Below, in pieces: positions 1 through 7,152 of a stretch of DNA of 64,000 bases. The DNA is from Chryseobacterium sp. MEBOG06. GTDB taxonomy: Bacteria > Bacteroidota > Bacteroidia > Flavobacteriales > Weeksellaceae. Each line of letters starts with the position of its first letter. Position 1 is the first letter of the stretch. Made by a program: the position numbers and the translations under genes. The stretch is taken from contig NZ_CP084580.1 in the NCBI RefSeq assembly GCF_021869765.1, positions 124,001 through 188,000 of the forward strand, in the 5' to 3' direction. The notes under the pieces were generated by a model, which had not been told where the DNA came from, did no database searches, and worked only from the letters and a program-made list of their open reading frames with translations.

Positions 1-554
1 ACTGCAGGAGAAAATTTTTCTGCCAGAGAATATAATGCAATTTCCGCTTGTCTGTTGAACGTGAAGTTATCACCCTGCGCATGAACATTGCTGACGCTTC
101 CATCTTTTTCTACCATAAAAGCAACATCTGTCTTTATTGTTTTTTCCTGAGAATATACTCCGTCAACATACAGCAGATTGGCGACTTCCTGTCTCAAAGA
201 ATTGAGCCCTCCTGGATAATCGGCAACTTTTTCTATATCGGGAAGCTTTTCAGATGAGATTGCTTTGAGACTATTAATGGAACGAAGATCTTCTAAGTTT
301 CGGACTTTCACCAACGCTCCAATTAATGCATTGTTTTCAATACTGTCCATTTTTTTCATAAAAAAAAGAAAATCACCTTTTATAGCAGATTTTTTTAAGG
401 TATTGGATTCTTCATCAAATTTTTTCTTAAACTCTTTATTCAGCATACTTCTATGCTGATTATAATAGTTTTTCACAAGCCGGAATTCTTCTTTTTGCTG
501 TGACAGACAAAAGGAAGAAATAAAACAGGCAAGGCAGATGAATAAAGTTCTCAA
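1..554 (-). CDS. TonB C-terminal-domain protein, 3' part cut by window edge
   Basis: The minus frame stays open from the window edge to a hydrophobic N-terminus (LRTLFICLACFISSFCLSQQ) that looks like a signal peptide ending near SFCLSQ. A charged stretch follows, then YPGGLNSLRQEVANLLY and VAFMVEKDGSVSNVHAQGDN, then FNRQAEIALYSLAEKFSPA. This order matches the TonB C-terminal domain found in many flavobacterial secreted or periplasmic proteins. The C-terminus lies beyond position 1. No ATG is available: the start drawn is a TTG, and another in-frame TTG lies at 581. No transmembrane anchor other than the leader is visible, so it may be a periplasmic TonB-domain protein and not a true energy transducer. 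Domain call fairly sure; start uncertain. Confidence 0.72.
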   Translation of the reverse strand, partial: MRTLFICLACFISSFCLSQQKEEFRLVKNYYNQHRSMLNKEFKKKFDEESNTLKKSAIKGDFLFFMKKMDSIENNALIGALVKVRNLEDLRSINSLKAISSEKLPDIEKVADYPGGLNSLRQEVANLLYVDGVYSQEKTIKTDVAFMVEKDGSVSNVHAQGDNFTFNRQAEIALYSLAEKFSPA

Positions 555-606
555 TAGGCTATATTTATGTAAATATAACAAAAAAAATGAGATGTGATCG
601 TATATA

Positions 607-1527
607 TCAACTCTCCAGATATCGGTTCAGCGACTCCTGCAAATGAGTACGGATATCATCAACTAAACATTTAGGTTCCAGTACGGTAACTTCTTTTCCA
701 TAAGATAAAATTTCCTGCATAAAGTCATAGGTAGGGTGGAGGAAGAACTCAAAATAGATCTCTTCAGGTGTTTCTTTGGTTTCTTTCTGCGACTGATGAA
801 GAGGGAAACTTTTGATATACTCTCCCTGATGGCGGCTGCATTTTAATACAATTTTCTCCGGTTTTTGTTCCGTCAGGTTCATAACACCAAATGCATTTTT
901 GAAATGCTCTCTGAAGTTGTATTTGTACTTTTCTCTAAACTGATTCTTAGCCACATCCAGATAATTGATTCTGTCAAGCCCGAATGACTTCAGAATTTTG
1001 TCTTTGGTATCAATAGCGATGAGGTACCAGCGGTCTTTGGATTCTTTCAATGCCAAAGGATGTACCTTTCTGGAGGTCATCAGTTTGTTTTTGTAATTAT
1101 AGTGCTCAAAAGTCACAACTCTTTTATTTCGGATGGCAAAGAAGAGGTCATAAAAATTTTCCACGCCAGTAGGTTTGCGGCTTTCGAAAAAGATAAAATC
1201 GGAAAAATTGGGATGGGTATTCATGGCATTGCTCACCTGGAATGATTCCAGTAGTTTTTGGTTGTATTCATCCACTTCCATGATCGGGCGGCTTTCAATA
1301 TAATACCTGTTGTCCCCCTTTTTTTTATTATGAATAGAAAGATTGAAAAGATCAGAAATTTCACGAATATCCCTTTGCAGAGTACGGATAGAGTAGCTCT
1401 TGATGTCCGCATCCTGGAATTCAAAAGAGTTTAAAAGATAGTCCTCCAGCTGAGAATAGGTAGCCGGAGAACTTTCTAATCTTTTAATAATTAAGGCATA
1501 TCTTGTCAGATAAAAGTCTTTCTTCAT
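607..1527 (-). CDS. WYL-domain transcriptional regulator (DeoR-like HTH)
   Basis: The 306-residue protein has an N-terminal winged-helix region with the helix SYSIRTLQRDIREI (about 44-57). A WYL domain sits around residues 125-225 (DRWYLIAID at 165-173, SFGLDRI at 181-187), followed by a C-terminal extension. WYL proteins are ligand-responsive DNA-binding regulators, often attached to defence or mobile loci. The ATG is 10-11 nt downstream of the predicted transcription start of a promoter carrying the cluster palindrome, so it may regulate itself. Truncated copies of its first codons and promoter occur at 2218-2310 and 3680-3806. The family call is strong; its control of the neighbouring cluster is inferred only from the shared element. 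Confidence 0.85.
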   Translation of the reverse strand: MKKDFYLTRYALIIKRLESSPATYSQLEDYLLNSFEFQDADIKSYSIRTLQRDIREISDLFNLSIHNKKKGDNRYYIESRPIMEVDEYNQKLLESFQVSNAMNTHPNFSDFIFFESRKPTGVENFYDLFFAIRNKRVVTFEHYNYKNKLMTSRKVHPLALKESKDRWYLIAIDTKDKILKSFGLDRINYLDVAKNQFREKYKYNFREHFKNAFGVMNLTEQKPEKIVLKCSRHQGEYIKSFPLHQSQKETKETPEEIYFEFFLHPTYDFMQEILSYGKEVTVLEPKCLVDDIRTHLQESLNRYLES

Positions 1528-1544
1528 AGTAAAGTTTTGTAAGA

Positions 1545-1578
1545 CAAATATATGTGCTTAATGCGACAAAAGGTGTCG
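1545..1578 (-). promoter_or_regulatory. Cluster promoter copy 1 (WYL gene)
   Basis: Read on the minus strand, a palindrome CGACACCTTTTGTCG (arms CGACA/TGTCG, 1564-1578) lies exactly 11 nt upstream of a TATATTTG -7 box (1545-1552). The same layout recurs six more times in the first 14 kb. Confidence 0.75.
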
Positions 1579-1601
1579 TGTTTTATTTTTTTATTATAAA
1601 C

Positions 1602-2186
1602 TTATTGCCCGTAATCTATGAAGGAACTCTTATTTATGAACATATGGAATGAAGTAGGAGTAACTTCTATCTTTGAAATAGGACTATTGGAAATAACAAA
1701 AGTGGTTTTATTATTTTGTTCATTTTCTGTAAATGGCTTCCCTTGCAAATTAATTTTTACCATATCTTTGAAAACCTGAGAAGGTGTTTGAAACTCCATA
1801 AATAAGTTATCCAAATATTCAGTATTTCCTCCGAAGTCAGTTTTTACACCATCTTTAAAATCGAATTGTATTTTTTTGATATCTTTTCTTTTTGATGATT
1901 CTTTTTTTGTTTTCATGTCATAATCTACAATTCCTGTCCAGATAGGTAAAGGATTTGCATACTTTTCCTTAAAAATTAGTATTAAAGTAGAAATTAATTC
2001 AGAGAGAGAGCATTTTAATAATAATTCTTCCAATATCTCTTCTTTATTTAAATTCTCCATTGCTTTGGGGTCATACTTTTGTTGATCTAATACAATAGCT
2101 CTGTATTGTTTTGGTGTTACATAATATAACACATCATAATCTTTTTTTGTTATCATTTTATAATTTTTTATAATGAATATATTCAA
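1602..2186 (-). CDS. Hypothetical protein in the immunity-gene array
   Basis: This 194-residue protein is predicted soluble, with no signal peptide or membrane segment. I do not recognise the family. The N-terminal half is helical and Lys/Glu-rich (MENLNKEEILEELLLKCSL). The C-terminal half looks like beta strands (FDFKDGVKTDFGGNTEYL, TTFVISNSPISKIEVTPTSF). It sits between the WYL gene and the remains of immunity genes and has its own copy of the cluster promoter, so an immunity role is possible but is inference from context only. A second possible start is the in-frame ATG at 2156 (MITKKDYDVLYY). Confidence 0.6.
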   Translation of the reverse strand: MNIFIIKNYKMITKKDYDVLYYVTPKQYRAIVLDQQKYDPKAMENLNKEEILEELLLKCSLSELISTLILIFKEKYANPLPIWTGIVDYDMKTKKESSKRKDIKKIQFDFKDGVKTDFGGNTEYLDNLFMEFQTPSQVFKDMVKINLQGKPFTENEQNNKTTFVISNSPISKIEVTPTSFHMFINKSSFIDYGQ

Positions 2187-2217
2187 CCCTGTTTTTTAAT
2201 TTCATATGTTTTAACGG

Positions 2218-2310
2218 ATTTCTGTAATATTAAAATCGTTTTTCATGATCTTATTTATAAGACGAATATATGGGCTTAATGCGACAAAACGTGTTGTGTT
2301 TTATTTTTCC
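2218..2310 (-). repeat. Truncated copy of the WYL-gene start and promoter (copy A)
   Basis: The minus strand reads promoter, ATG at 2246, then codons for MKNDFNITEIR before homology is lost. The WYL gene starts MKKDFYLTRYA with the same upstream sequence. Similarity runs through the -7 box and palindrome into the T-rich flank. Confidence 0.65.
2263..2296 (-). promoter_or_regulatory. Cluster promoter copy 2 (upstream of the 1602-2186 gene)
   Basis: The element has one mismatch in an arm (CAACACGTTTTGTCG, 2282-2296), an 11-nt spacer and a -7 box TATATTCG (2263-2270, one mismatch to TAnnTTTG). It overlaps the 3' end of the broken ORF at 2301-2627. Confidence 0.6.
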
Positions 2311-2627
2311 CAGGCATAATTTCCATTTTTATCAATCTCAATCTAAGATTCCTCAGGAAAGATTAATATGGATAAAGGTTTTCCATCTTTATCATTTATC
2401 ATTATTATGTAATTTTCATACATTTCATTAGGAGGGAACCCTTTTGAATAATCATACCATCCATCCCAATAATCCATATTCAATTTATTATCTTTATCTT
2501 CTTTCTTCCAAAAATTTAATTTTATAGGGTACTGATCGTTATGATCTAATTTTAAATCTTGATAAACCTTTGCTATGGTTTTTTTATCTGGACTTCTGTA
2601 TGTTTCATGATGATCGGGTTGAGTACA
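2301..2627 (-). pseudogene. Broken ORF, probable decayed immunity-type gene
   Basis: The minus frame reads TQPDHHETYRSPDKKTIAKV, continues through MDYWDGWYDYSKGFPPNEMY and LSILIFPEES, meets a TAG at 2343-2345, and reads on as IEIDKNGNYAWEK to a TAA. A stop (TAA, 2628-2630) lies directly upstream in the same frame, so no normal start exists. Length and acidic, aromatic-rich composition resemble small immunity proteins, but I cannot name the family. Confidence 0.5.
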
Positions 2628-2764
2628 TTAAAATGAGTTGATAATATATAGCCAGCCTAAGATATGCTTTCTACTGAGCAAAATAATAAAAACAGCAGTA
2701 AAGTTACTGCTGTTTTCGTCCAAGAGTTTTACTTTCTGTGTTTTATATTTTTAAGGTACTTTGG

Positions 2765-3101
2765 TTATTTGTAATCAAAACGGTCTTCGTCCGGATACCA
2801 GTAGAGGTCTAAACTTGGTGTCATTGTTCCATTTTCATAAGATTTTATGTTGTCCTCTAAAGTTCCCAAAGAACCAAAGCTTACTACTCTTTCCGTTTCT
2901 TTTTCCACTATAAAAGGCCCTGAGCCGACAAGAGCTGCAGTAGATCTCCTTTTAAAATATATTTTTTAGAATTGAAAAAAAAATATTACCATATGGCTTG
3001 TTTAAAATGGCATTAGGAATAATCATCGTCTCAATATTCTTTGCCACTATTTTTCTAATAAAACGGTCTGCTATTTCTAGCATTTCTTTGTCTGTTAGCA
3101 T
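2765..3101 (-). pseudogene. Frameshifted Imm35/YrhB-like immunity gene
   Basis: The gene opens MLTDKEMLEIADRFIRKIVA and runs to KPYGNIFFS at a run of nine T. One more T would continue as FNSKKYILKGD, as in YrhB/Imm35 proteins. The frame then shifts again near the GGAGATCT sequence, and the last part, ALVGSGPFIVEKETERVVSF to YPDEDRFDYK, is in another frame. At least two indels are therefore needed to restore it. Family identity rests on remembered Imm35 patterns (GxxFxxxSKKY then ALxGxGPxIV). Confidence 0.65.
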
Positions 3102-3186
3102 AAATAAGATATTTTTTATTTTTCATGAGCTTCTGTATGGAAATCCGATAATCATGTAGAAATAATAACTATAAAAGAGATTTTGT

Positions 3187-3539
3187 TTACATATTCACAG
3201 GGTCAAAAAAACCATCTTCATCTTCTTCCAATTGCAATAATTTATTTTTATCACTTTTATAAAGCTCGATATTTTCCTCTACAGAAATAGCGGTCATCAT
3301 ACAGTATACATTTAGTGTTTCTTTATCAATAATAACAGGTCCGTTTCCGGCCAATGCATTAGAAAAATCATTGTTTACATCTTTTAGTTGCCAATAAAAT
3401 ACCCATCCAAAAGGATGCTCTTGTGTAAGATTATCATATATAATTATATTGGGTTTTCCCAAATCGTCCAAATTCGAAGGTTATTTTCATAATCTACAAA
3501 TCGCTGCATTTTTGCCTTTGCTTGTTCTTTTGTATACAT
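3187..3539 (-). pseudogene. Imm35/YrhB-like immunity gene with one frameshift
   Basis: The downstream 94 codons read DDLGKPNIIIYDN, HPFGWVFYWQ, ALAGNGPVIIDKETLNVYCM and end EDEDGFFDPVNM, the usual Imm35 pattern. The expected N-terminus MYTKEQAKAKMQRFVDYENN starts at an ATG at 3539 in a different frame, and the two parts join if one base is restored near 3470-3475. Without that, translation would have to begin at a TTG (3471). Only one indel separates it from an intact gene, so the break looks recent. It could also be a sequencing error. Confidence 0.65.
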
Positions 3540-3679
3540 GATATTTTATGTTCGTAAGAATTGATAATTCTTTTAAACTAATTTTTTTTAATTGTCTATC
3601 AAGAAACTTAATTACTCTTTTTTATTTTATTGGTGACATTAAAATATTCTTTTCAATTTTTGCCATTTAGAAGAAACTC

Positions 3680-3806
3680 TTCCAGCTATTAATAGTAGCT
3701 GGAGAAGTTTTTATCTTTTAATAATTAAAGCATCCTTATCAGATGAAAATCCATTATGATCTTATTTTATAATATGGATTTAATGATACAAAATATAACG
3801 TGCTAT
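3680..3806 (-). repeat. Truncated copy of the WYL-gene start and promoter (copy B)
   Basis: The stretch matches the first 25 or so codons of the WYL gene plus its promoter, for instance an identical 15-mer CTTTTAATAATTAAR and the same order of CTCCAGC, GGAGAA and TTAATG. The copy is full of stops and frame changes and its palindrome and -7 box have decayed (around 3767-3800). It separates the Imm35 remnant from the SUKH gene. Confidence 0.65.
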
Positions 3807-3811
3807 TCTTT

Positions 3812-4303
3812 CTATTTATCCAGTTTATGATTATATGTATTAATAGAATTTTGGATATATTCAGTAAAGCTATTAGCTATTTTTCTATGAAATTCTTTCG
3901 AGTCCATACTGTCATCCGTATATCCTTCCATATCAAGCCCATAAACGGGAGGATTGTCTCCTTCATCAAAAAATATATAATGGATGTAAATAGAACCATC
4001 AGACTCTGCAATTGTCCAGAAATCTCGCTTAATTATATTTTGTAATCCATAATCTTTTAATTGTTCTTTGGCATTTTCATTTGCGGATTCCAAAAAATCA
4101 AAGGTTCCTCCTAAACCTGTATTTGAGTTATGAATAGGATAAAAGTGCTTTCCCGTTAATTCCAAAAATTCTTTATAAGCTTTTGGAAATTCTTTATTAA
4201 TTTTTATTTCCAATTGATTTATTGAAGCAAGAGAAACATTGCTATTGTTCCATTTATTTTTTATAAGATATTCATTAAGTTCTTTAAAATATTGTAAGCT
4301 CAT
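3812..4303 (-). CDS. SMI1/KNR4 (SUKH) family immunity protein
   Basis: This 163-residue soluble acidic protein begins MSLQYFKELNEYLIKNKW and has the SUKH signature: an early helix with Glu, INKEFPKAYKEFLELTGKHF, then strand-rich sequence and a late YIHYIFFDEGD and PPVYGLDMEGY. SUKH proteins bind and neutralise the nuclease or deaminase toxin of the adjacent gene. It starts 15 nt downstream of the deaminase-domain gene on the same strand, the normal toxin-immunity order. It is the only immunity-type gene in this array that appears intact. Confidence 0.8.
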   Translation of the reverse strand: MSLQYFKELNEYLIKNKWNNSNVSLASINQLEIKINKEFPKAYKEFLELTGKHFYPIHNSNTGLGGTFDFLESANENAKEQLKDYGLQNIIKRDFWTIAESDGSIYIHYIFFDEGDNPPVYGLDMEGYTDDSMDSKEFHRKIANSFTEYIQNSINTYNHKLDK

Positions 4304-4318
4304 AATAATATTATATTT

Positions 4319-6718
4319 TTAGTGTTTATGTTTTTGTAAGAACATTTCAAAAGTTTCATTATTGTAGACGGGCTCAATAATATTTTTACTGTTTTTATAC
4401 ATAGGCCTTGCTATCGTAATTTGAGATTTAGGGTAAGTTATTGCACGGCTGAGAATTTCTCTTTTACAGACATTACATGGATCATAAGTAGTGAGAATTC
4501 TTAATTTTATTTCTAATTTTTCTATATCAATATTATGTTCTGTTGCAATTCTAGCAATATCTTCATCGACTAATGCTGTAATTTTTACTTCTGAATCATC
4601 AATTCTTGATCTGGCAGGTTTTAGGGCACTGTCTTTAAAAAATTCGCCTTCAACATTTTCTACTGTTTTTTCAATGCCTTTTCCATTACTCATCAAATCT
4701 TTTTTAGAGGCACTTGCCCAATAATCTTGCTTAGAAAAAATTACTCGGCCATTATGAGTTATTTCCAATTCGGCATTTGCAATATTTGTAAATTGAGCTT
4801 TTCCACTTTTTAATTTTGTTAGAATTTTGATTTCTTCAAATGATAACCCTACCTTTTCAATCCTATTTGATAGTTTTCCATAATACCACTCGTATTTTAC
4901 TTTTCTAAAGTCCAATCCGGCTCTTTGTCTTTGAAAACTTTTTCTGGCTTGGTTTAATTTAGCTTCTATTTTACGTATATTAGGATCTGTAGACCTGAAT
5001 TTTTTTCTTTCTTTTATTTTCTCATCCAATACTTTTCTAGGATCCTTTTCAGCGCCTTTTTTATTTGAAATCTTATCATCTAATTCTTTCTCTGCAGCCT
5101 CAAAAGCTTCTTTAGTTTCTTGTCTTGCAGACTGCTCTTCTAATTTCTTAGTAAAATCATCAGATTGCTTTCTTAGTGATTCATAATAGCCATCTAAGTA
5201 TTTTTGATATTCTAAATCTTTTTCAGCTGTAGTGGCTGCTTTTTTTAATACGGAAGCCTCTTCAGCTGTTTTCGCTGCTCTTCCGGCTTTCAGGGCAGGA
5301 ACCAGGAAGGTAAGTATATCGGGAGTAAGTTCTCCCAACTTTTTATACCAATAATATTGATTGGTGCCGTACTTCAAATACCAATCAGGGAATTCTTTTA
5401 ATGCTATAACAAGTTTTGTCCAAAGCTTCTTTATAAAATCTTCAAAGTTAAAAACAAGTTCATTTAAAAGGTTCTCAAAAGCTTCCCCTAGGGCATCAGT
5501 AAGTACAAAGCCGATACCATCTCTTGCGATCATCATGACTAAAGAGACCAAATCTATAAGCCCCGCTACAAATTCTAAACATCCATTCCAAAGACCTACT
5601 AAAAAAGCATTGAGATTGTAAATCTCGTTAAGAATTTCTCCTTCGGGCAAAAACTCATCTAGTTTCTTTAGGCCATCATCTAATAAAGAAGAAAATTTTT
5701 CAAACAAATATAATAAAACATTGTTCAGAATTTCCTTAAATATTTTTTCTACGATTAGGTCATTTTGATCAGGTTTTAATAAGCTGTCAATATGTTGTTT
5801 AAATTTACTTTTTATTAATTCCTTTATTTCTTCTCTATTTTGAGGAACGATTACGTTGGGTAAAAAAGCAGGAGTAAAGTCTTTATCCAATAAAGCATTC
5901 CAGTATTTTTCCTCTTCATATTTTTTAGTTCTCATCCAGTGAGATACTTCCAATATTTTTTTAGGAATATTTAAACCTAAATATTTGTCTCCTTGTAAAA
6001 AAAGTAGAAACCATGACATATCATCAAATTTCTTTTGATTAAAATCATATTTGATAGCTTTTACTAAAAGATCTTTTAGTTCTTTTGTATCAAGTTTTAC
6101 TTCTTTACTGGCCTGAACAAATTCAAGATTTGAGTTGTTTTTTACTTCAAAGGGCCGTTTTAGAAATTCTTCAGCTAACTCTTCCTCGTCTGTTTGCCCG
6201 AAAAAAGGATATTGAAAGTGAAGTTTTTTTATTGCTTCTGCTCCTAGTTTCACCCGAACAATTTTTCCAAAATCAAATTTTCCATCATCGGTTTCAATAA
6301 AAAATATAATTTCATTATTATCGGGTTTAACTTCGGGATTTGCATATTGCTTTAAAACTTCCTGACCGTCAGGGTTGGCATAGACTTTAAATTTTATATC
6401 CCCCCAATCCTCGCTGATTGTGTTGTTGTGAAGTGCTGCTGCTGAATAATTAAATTTTTTGGAAAGGTCTATAATACTGAAATTGGATTCATTTAAAATT
6501 CTTGCCGGGCCATAATCTGCAATAGCCCAGGAGGGTAATTGTTTTTCCCAATATTGTCCAAATGGACTATTTTTAAATGCGCTTATTTCCTCAAAAGTAT
6601 TTTTTTTATTGTTAAAGAAGTTTTGTTCAAGTAATCCATTTTGAATATTCTCTTCTGAAAGTAGCTTAGATATGGATAGATCGCTGCTCCCTTTATTGTT
6701 TAATATATCTAAACTCAT
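4319..6718 (-). CDS. Polymorphic-toxin-like protein with C-terminal deaminase-type domain
   Basis: The 799-residue protein has no signal peptide. The N-terminal 360 residues are of unknown fold. A hydrophobic segment follows (NAFLVGLWNGCLEF to FVLTDALG, about 370-410), then a highly charged coiled-coil-like stretch (about 490-600), then a C-terminal domain. The last domain has RSRIDDSEVKI with Glu710 and, 37 residues on, DPCNVCKREIL with Cys748 and Cys751. This is the spacing of the zinc-dependent nucleic acid/nucleotide deaminase superfamily found at the tips of bacterial toxins. Asp708 stands where His or Cys is usual two before the Glu, which either marks a subfamily or weakens the call. 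The SUKH gene next door supports a toxin. Secretion would need a non-Sec route (T6SS, eCIS or similar), none of which is in the window. Confidence 0.65.
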   Translation of the reverse strand: MSLDILNNKGSSDLSISKLLSEENIQNGLLEQNFFNNKKNTFEEISAFKNSPFGQYWEKQLPSWAIADYGPARILNESNFSIIDLSKKFNYSAAALHNNTISEDWGDIKFKVYANPDGQEVLKQYANPEVKPDNNEIIFFIETDDGKFDFGKIVRVKLGAEAIKKLHFQYPFFGQTDEEELAEEFLKRPFEVKNNSNLEFVQASKEVKLDTKELKDLLVKAIKYDFNQKKFDDMSWFLLFLQGDKYLGLNIPKKILEVSHWMRTKKYEEEKYWNALLDKDFTPAFLPNVIVPQNREEIKELIKSKFKQHIDSLLKPDQNDLIVEKIFKEILNNVLLYLFEKFSSLLDDGLKKLDEFLPEGEILNEIYNLNAFLVGLWNGCLEFVAGLIDLVSLVMMIARDGIGFVLTDALGEAFENLLNELVFNFEDFIKKLWTKLVIALKEFPDWYLKYGTNQYYWYKKLGELTPDILTFLVPALKAGRAAKTAEEASVLKKAATTAEKDLEYQKYLDGYYESLRKQSDDFTKKLEEQSARQETKEAFEAAEKELDDKISNKKGAEKDPRKVLDEKIKERKKFRSTDPNIRKIEAKLNQARKSFQRQRAGLDFRKVKYEWYYGKLSNRIEKVGLSFEEIKILTKLKSGKAQFTNIANAELEITHNGRVIFSKQDYWASASKKDLMSNGKGIEKTVENVEGEFFKDSALKPARSRIDDSEVKITALVDEDIARIATEHNIDIEKLEIKLRILTTYDPCNVCKREILSRAITYPKSQITIARPMYKNSKNIIEPVYNNETFEMFLQKHKH

Positions 6719-6735
6719 TTTGTGATTTTTAGGTT

Positions 6736-6762
6736 AAAAAAAGACAAGGATTTTACTCCTTG
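6736..6762 (-). terminator. Weak intrinsic terminator upstream of the toxin gene
   Basis: On the minus strand CAAGGA and TCCTTG (loop GTAAAA) form a short hairpin followed by a run of seven T. It lies between the nucleotidyltransferase-like gene and the toxin gene, so it could lower read-through into the toxin. The stem is only 6-7 bp. Confidence 0.5.
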
Positions 6763-6778
6763 CTCTTAATTGATTGCT

Positions 6779-7132
6779 TTATTCAAAGGTTCTTTGCTTA
6801 CTGATGAGGTCATTCTCCGGAAAGATCATCGTAAGTTTATTGTTTGAGTAATGGTCCTTTATCGTCTCTTCATCCAGTACGAGAAGATCCAGATAATAAT
6901 CTTGATCAATTAATACGTAAGCGTTTTTCAGTTTACATTTAGCCTGAACCAAAACATCCCAATCTTTTCCTTCCAGAGTATCCCATTCTTCAAAAGGAAC
7001 CCTGCCTCTGCTACCGAATAGAAATATCTTTTCAACAGCAGTAATGTCATCAATCTTGTCCTTTAAGGTTGTGAGGATATAAGGCAGCACTTTTTCGTGC
7101 TGCCAAATAGCCTCGAGTTTTACTCGACTCAT
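6779..7132 (-). CDS. Nucleotidyltransferase-fold small protein
   Basis: The 117-residue protein carries the polymerase-beta type pattern IFLFGSRGRVP (Gly40-Ser41), then GKDWDVLV (Asp57 and Asp59) and YLDLLVLDE (Asp82), as in minimal nucleotidyltransferases of the MNT type. There is no HEPN partner gene next to it. It lies 20 nt after the 1362-residue gene and 60 nt before the toxin gene, so it is probably made from the same transcript. It could modify a toxin, a tRNA or a protein (AMP or oligo-A transfer). I infer only the fold, not the substrate. Confidence 0.6.
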   Translation of the reverse strand: MSRVKLEAIWQHEKVLPYILTTLKDKIDDITAVEKIFLFGSRGRVPFEEWDTLEGKDWDVLVQAKCKLKNAYVLIDQDYYLDLLVLDEETIKDHYSNNKLTMIFPENDLISKQRTFE

Positions 7133-7152
7133 GGTTTTATGTTTTTAGAGAA

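Noticed and set aside
48..459. Two plus-strand open frames at the left edge
   Set aside because: The opposite strand carries a convincing TonB-C-domain protein with signal peptide; the plus frames look like shadows.
3187..3471. Imm35-like ORF as an intact gene from a TTG
   Set aside because: The proper N-terminus lies upstream in another frame, so a frameshifted gene fits better.
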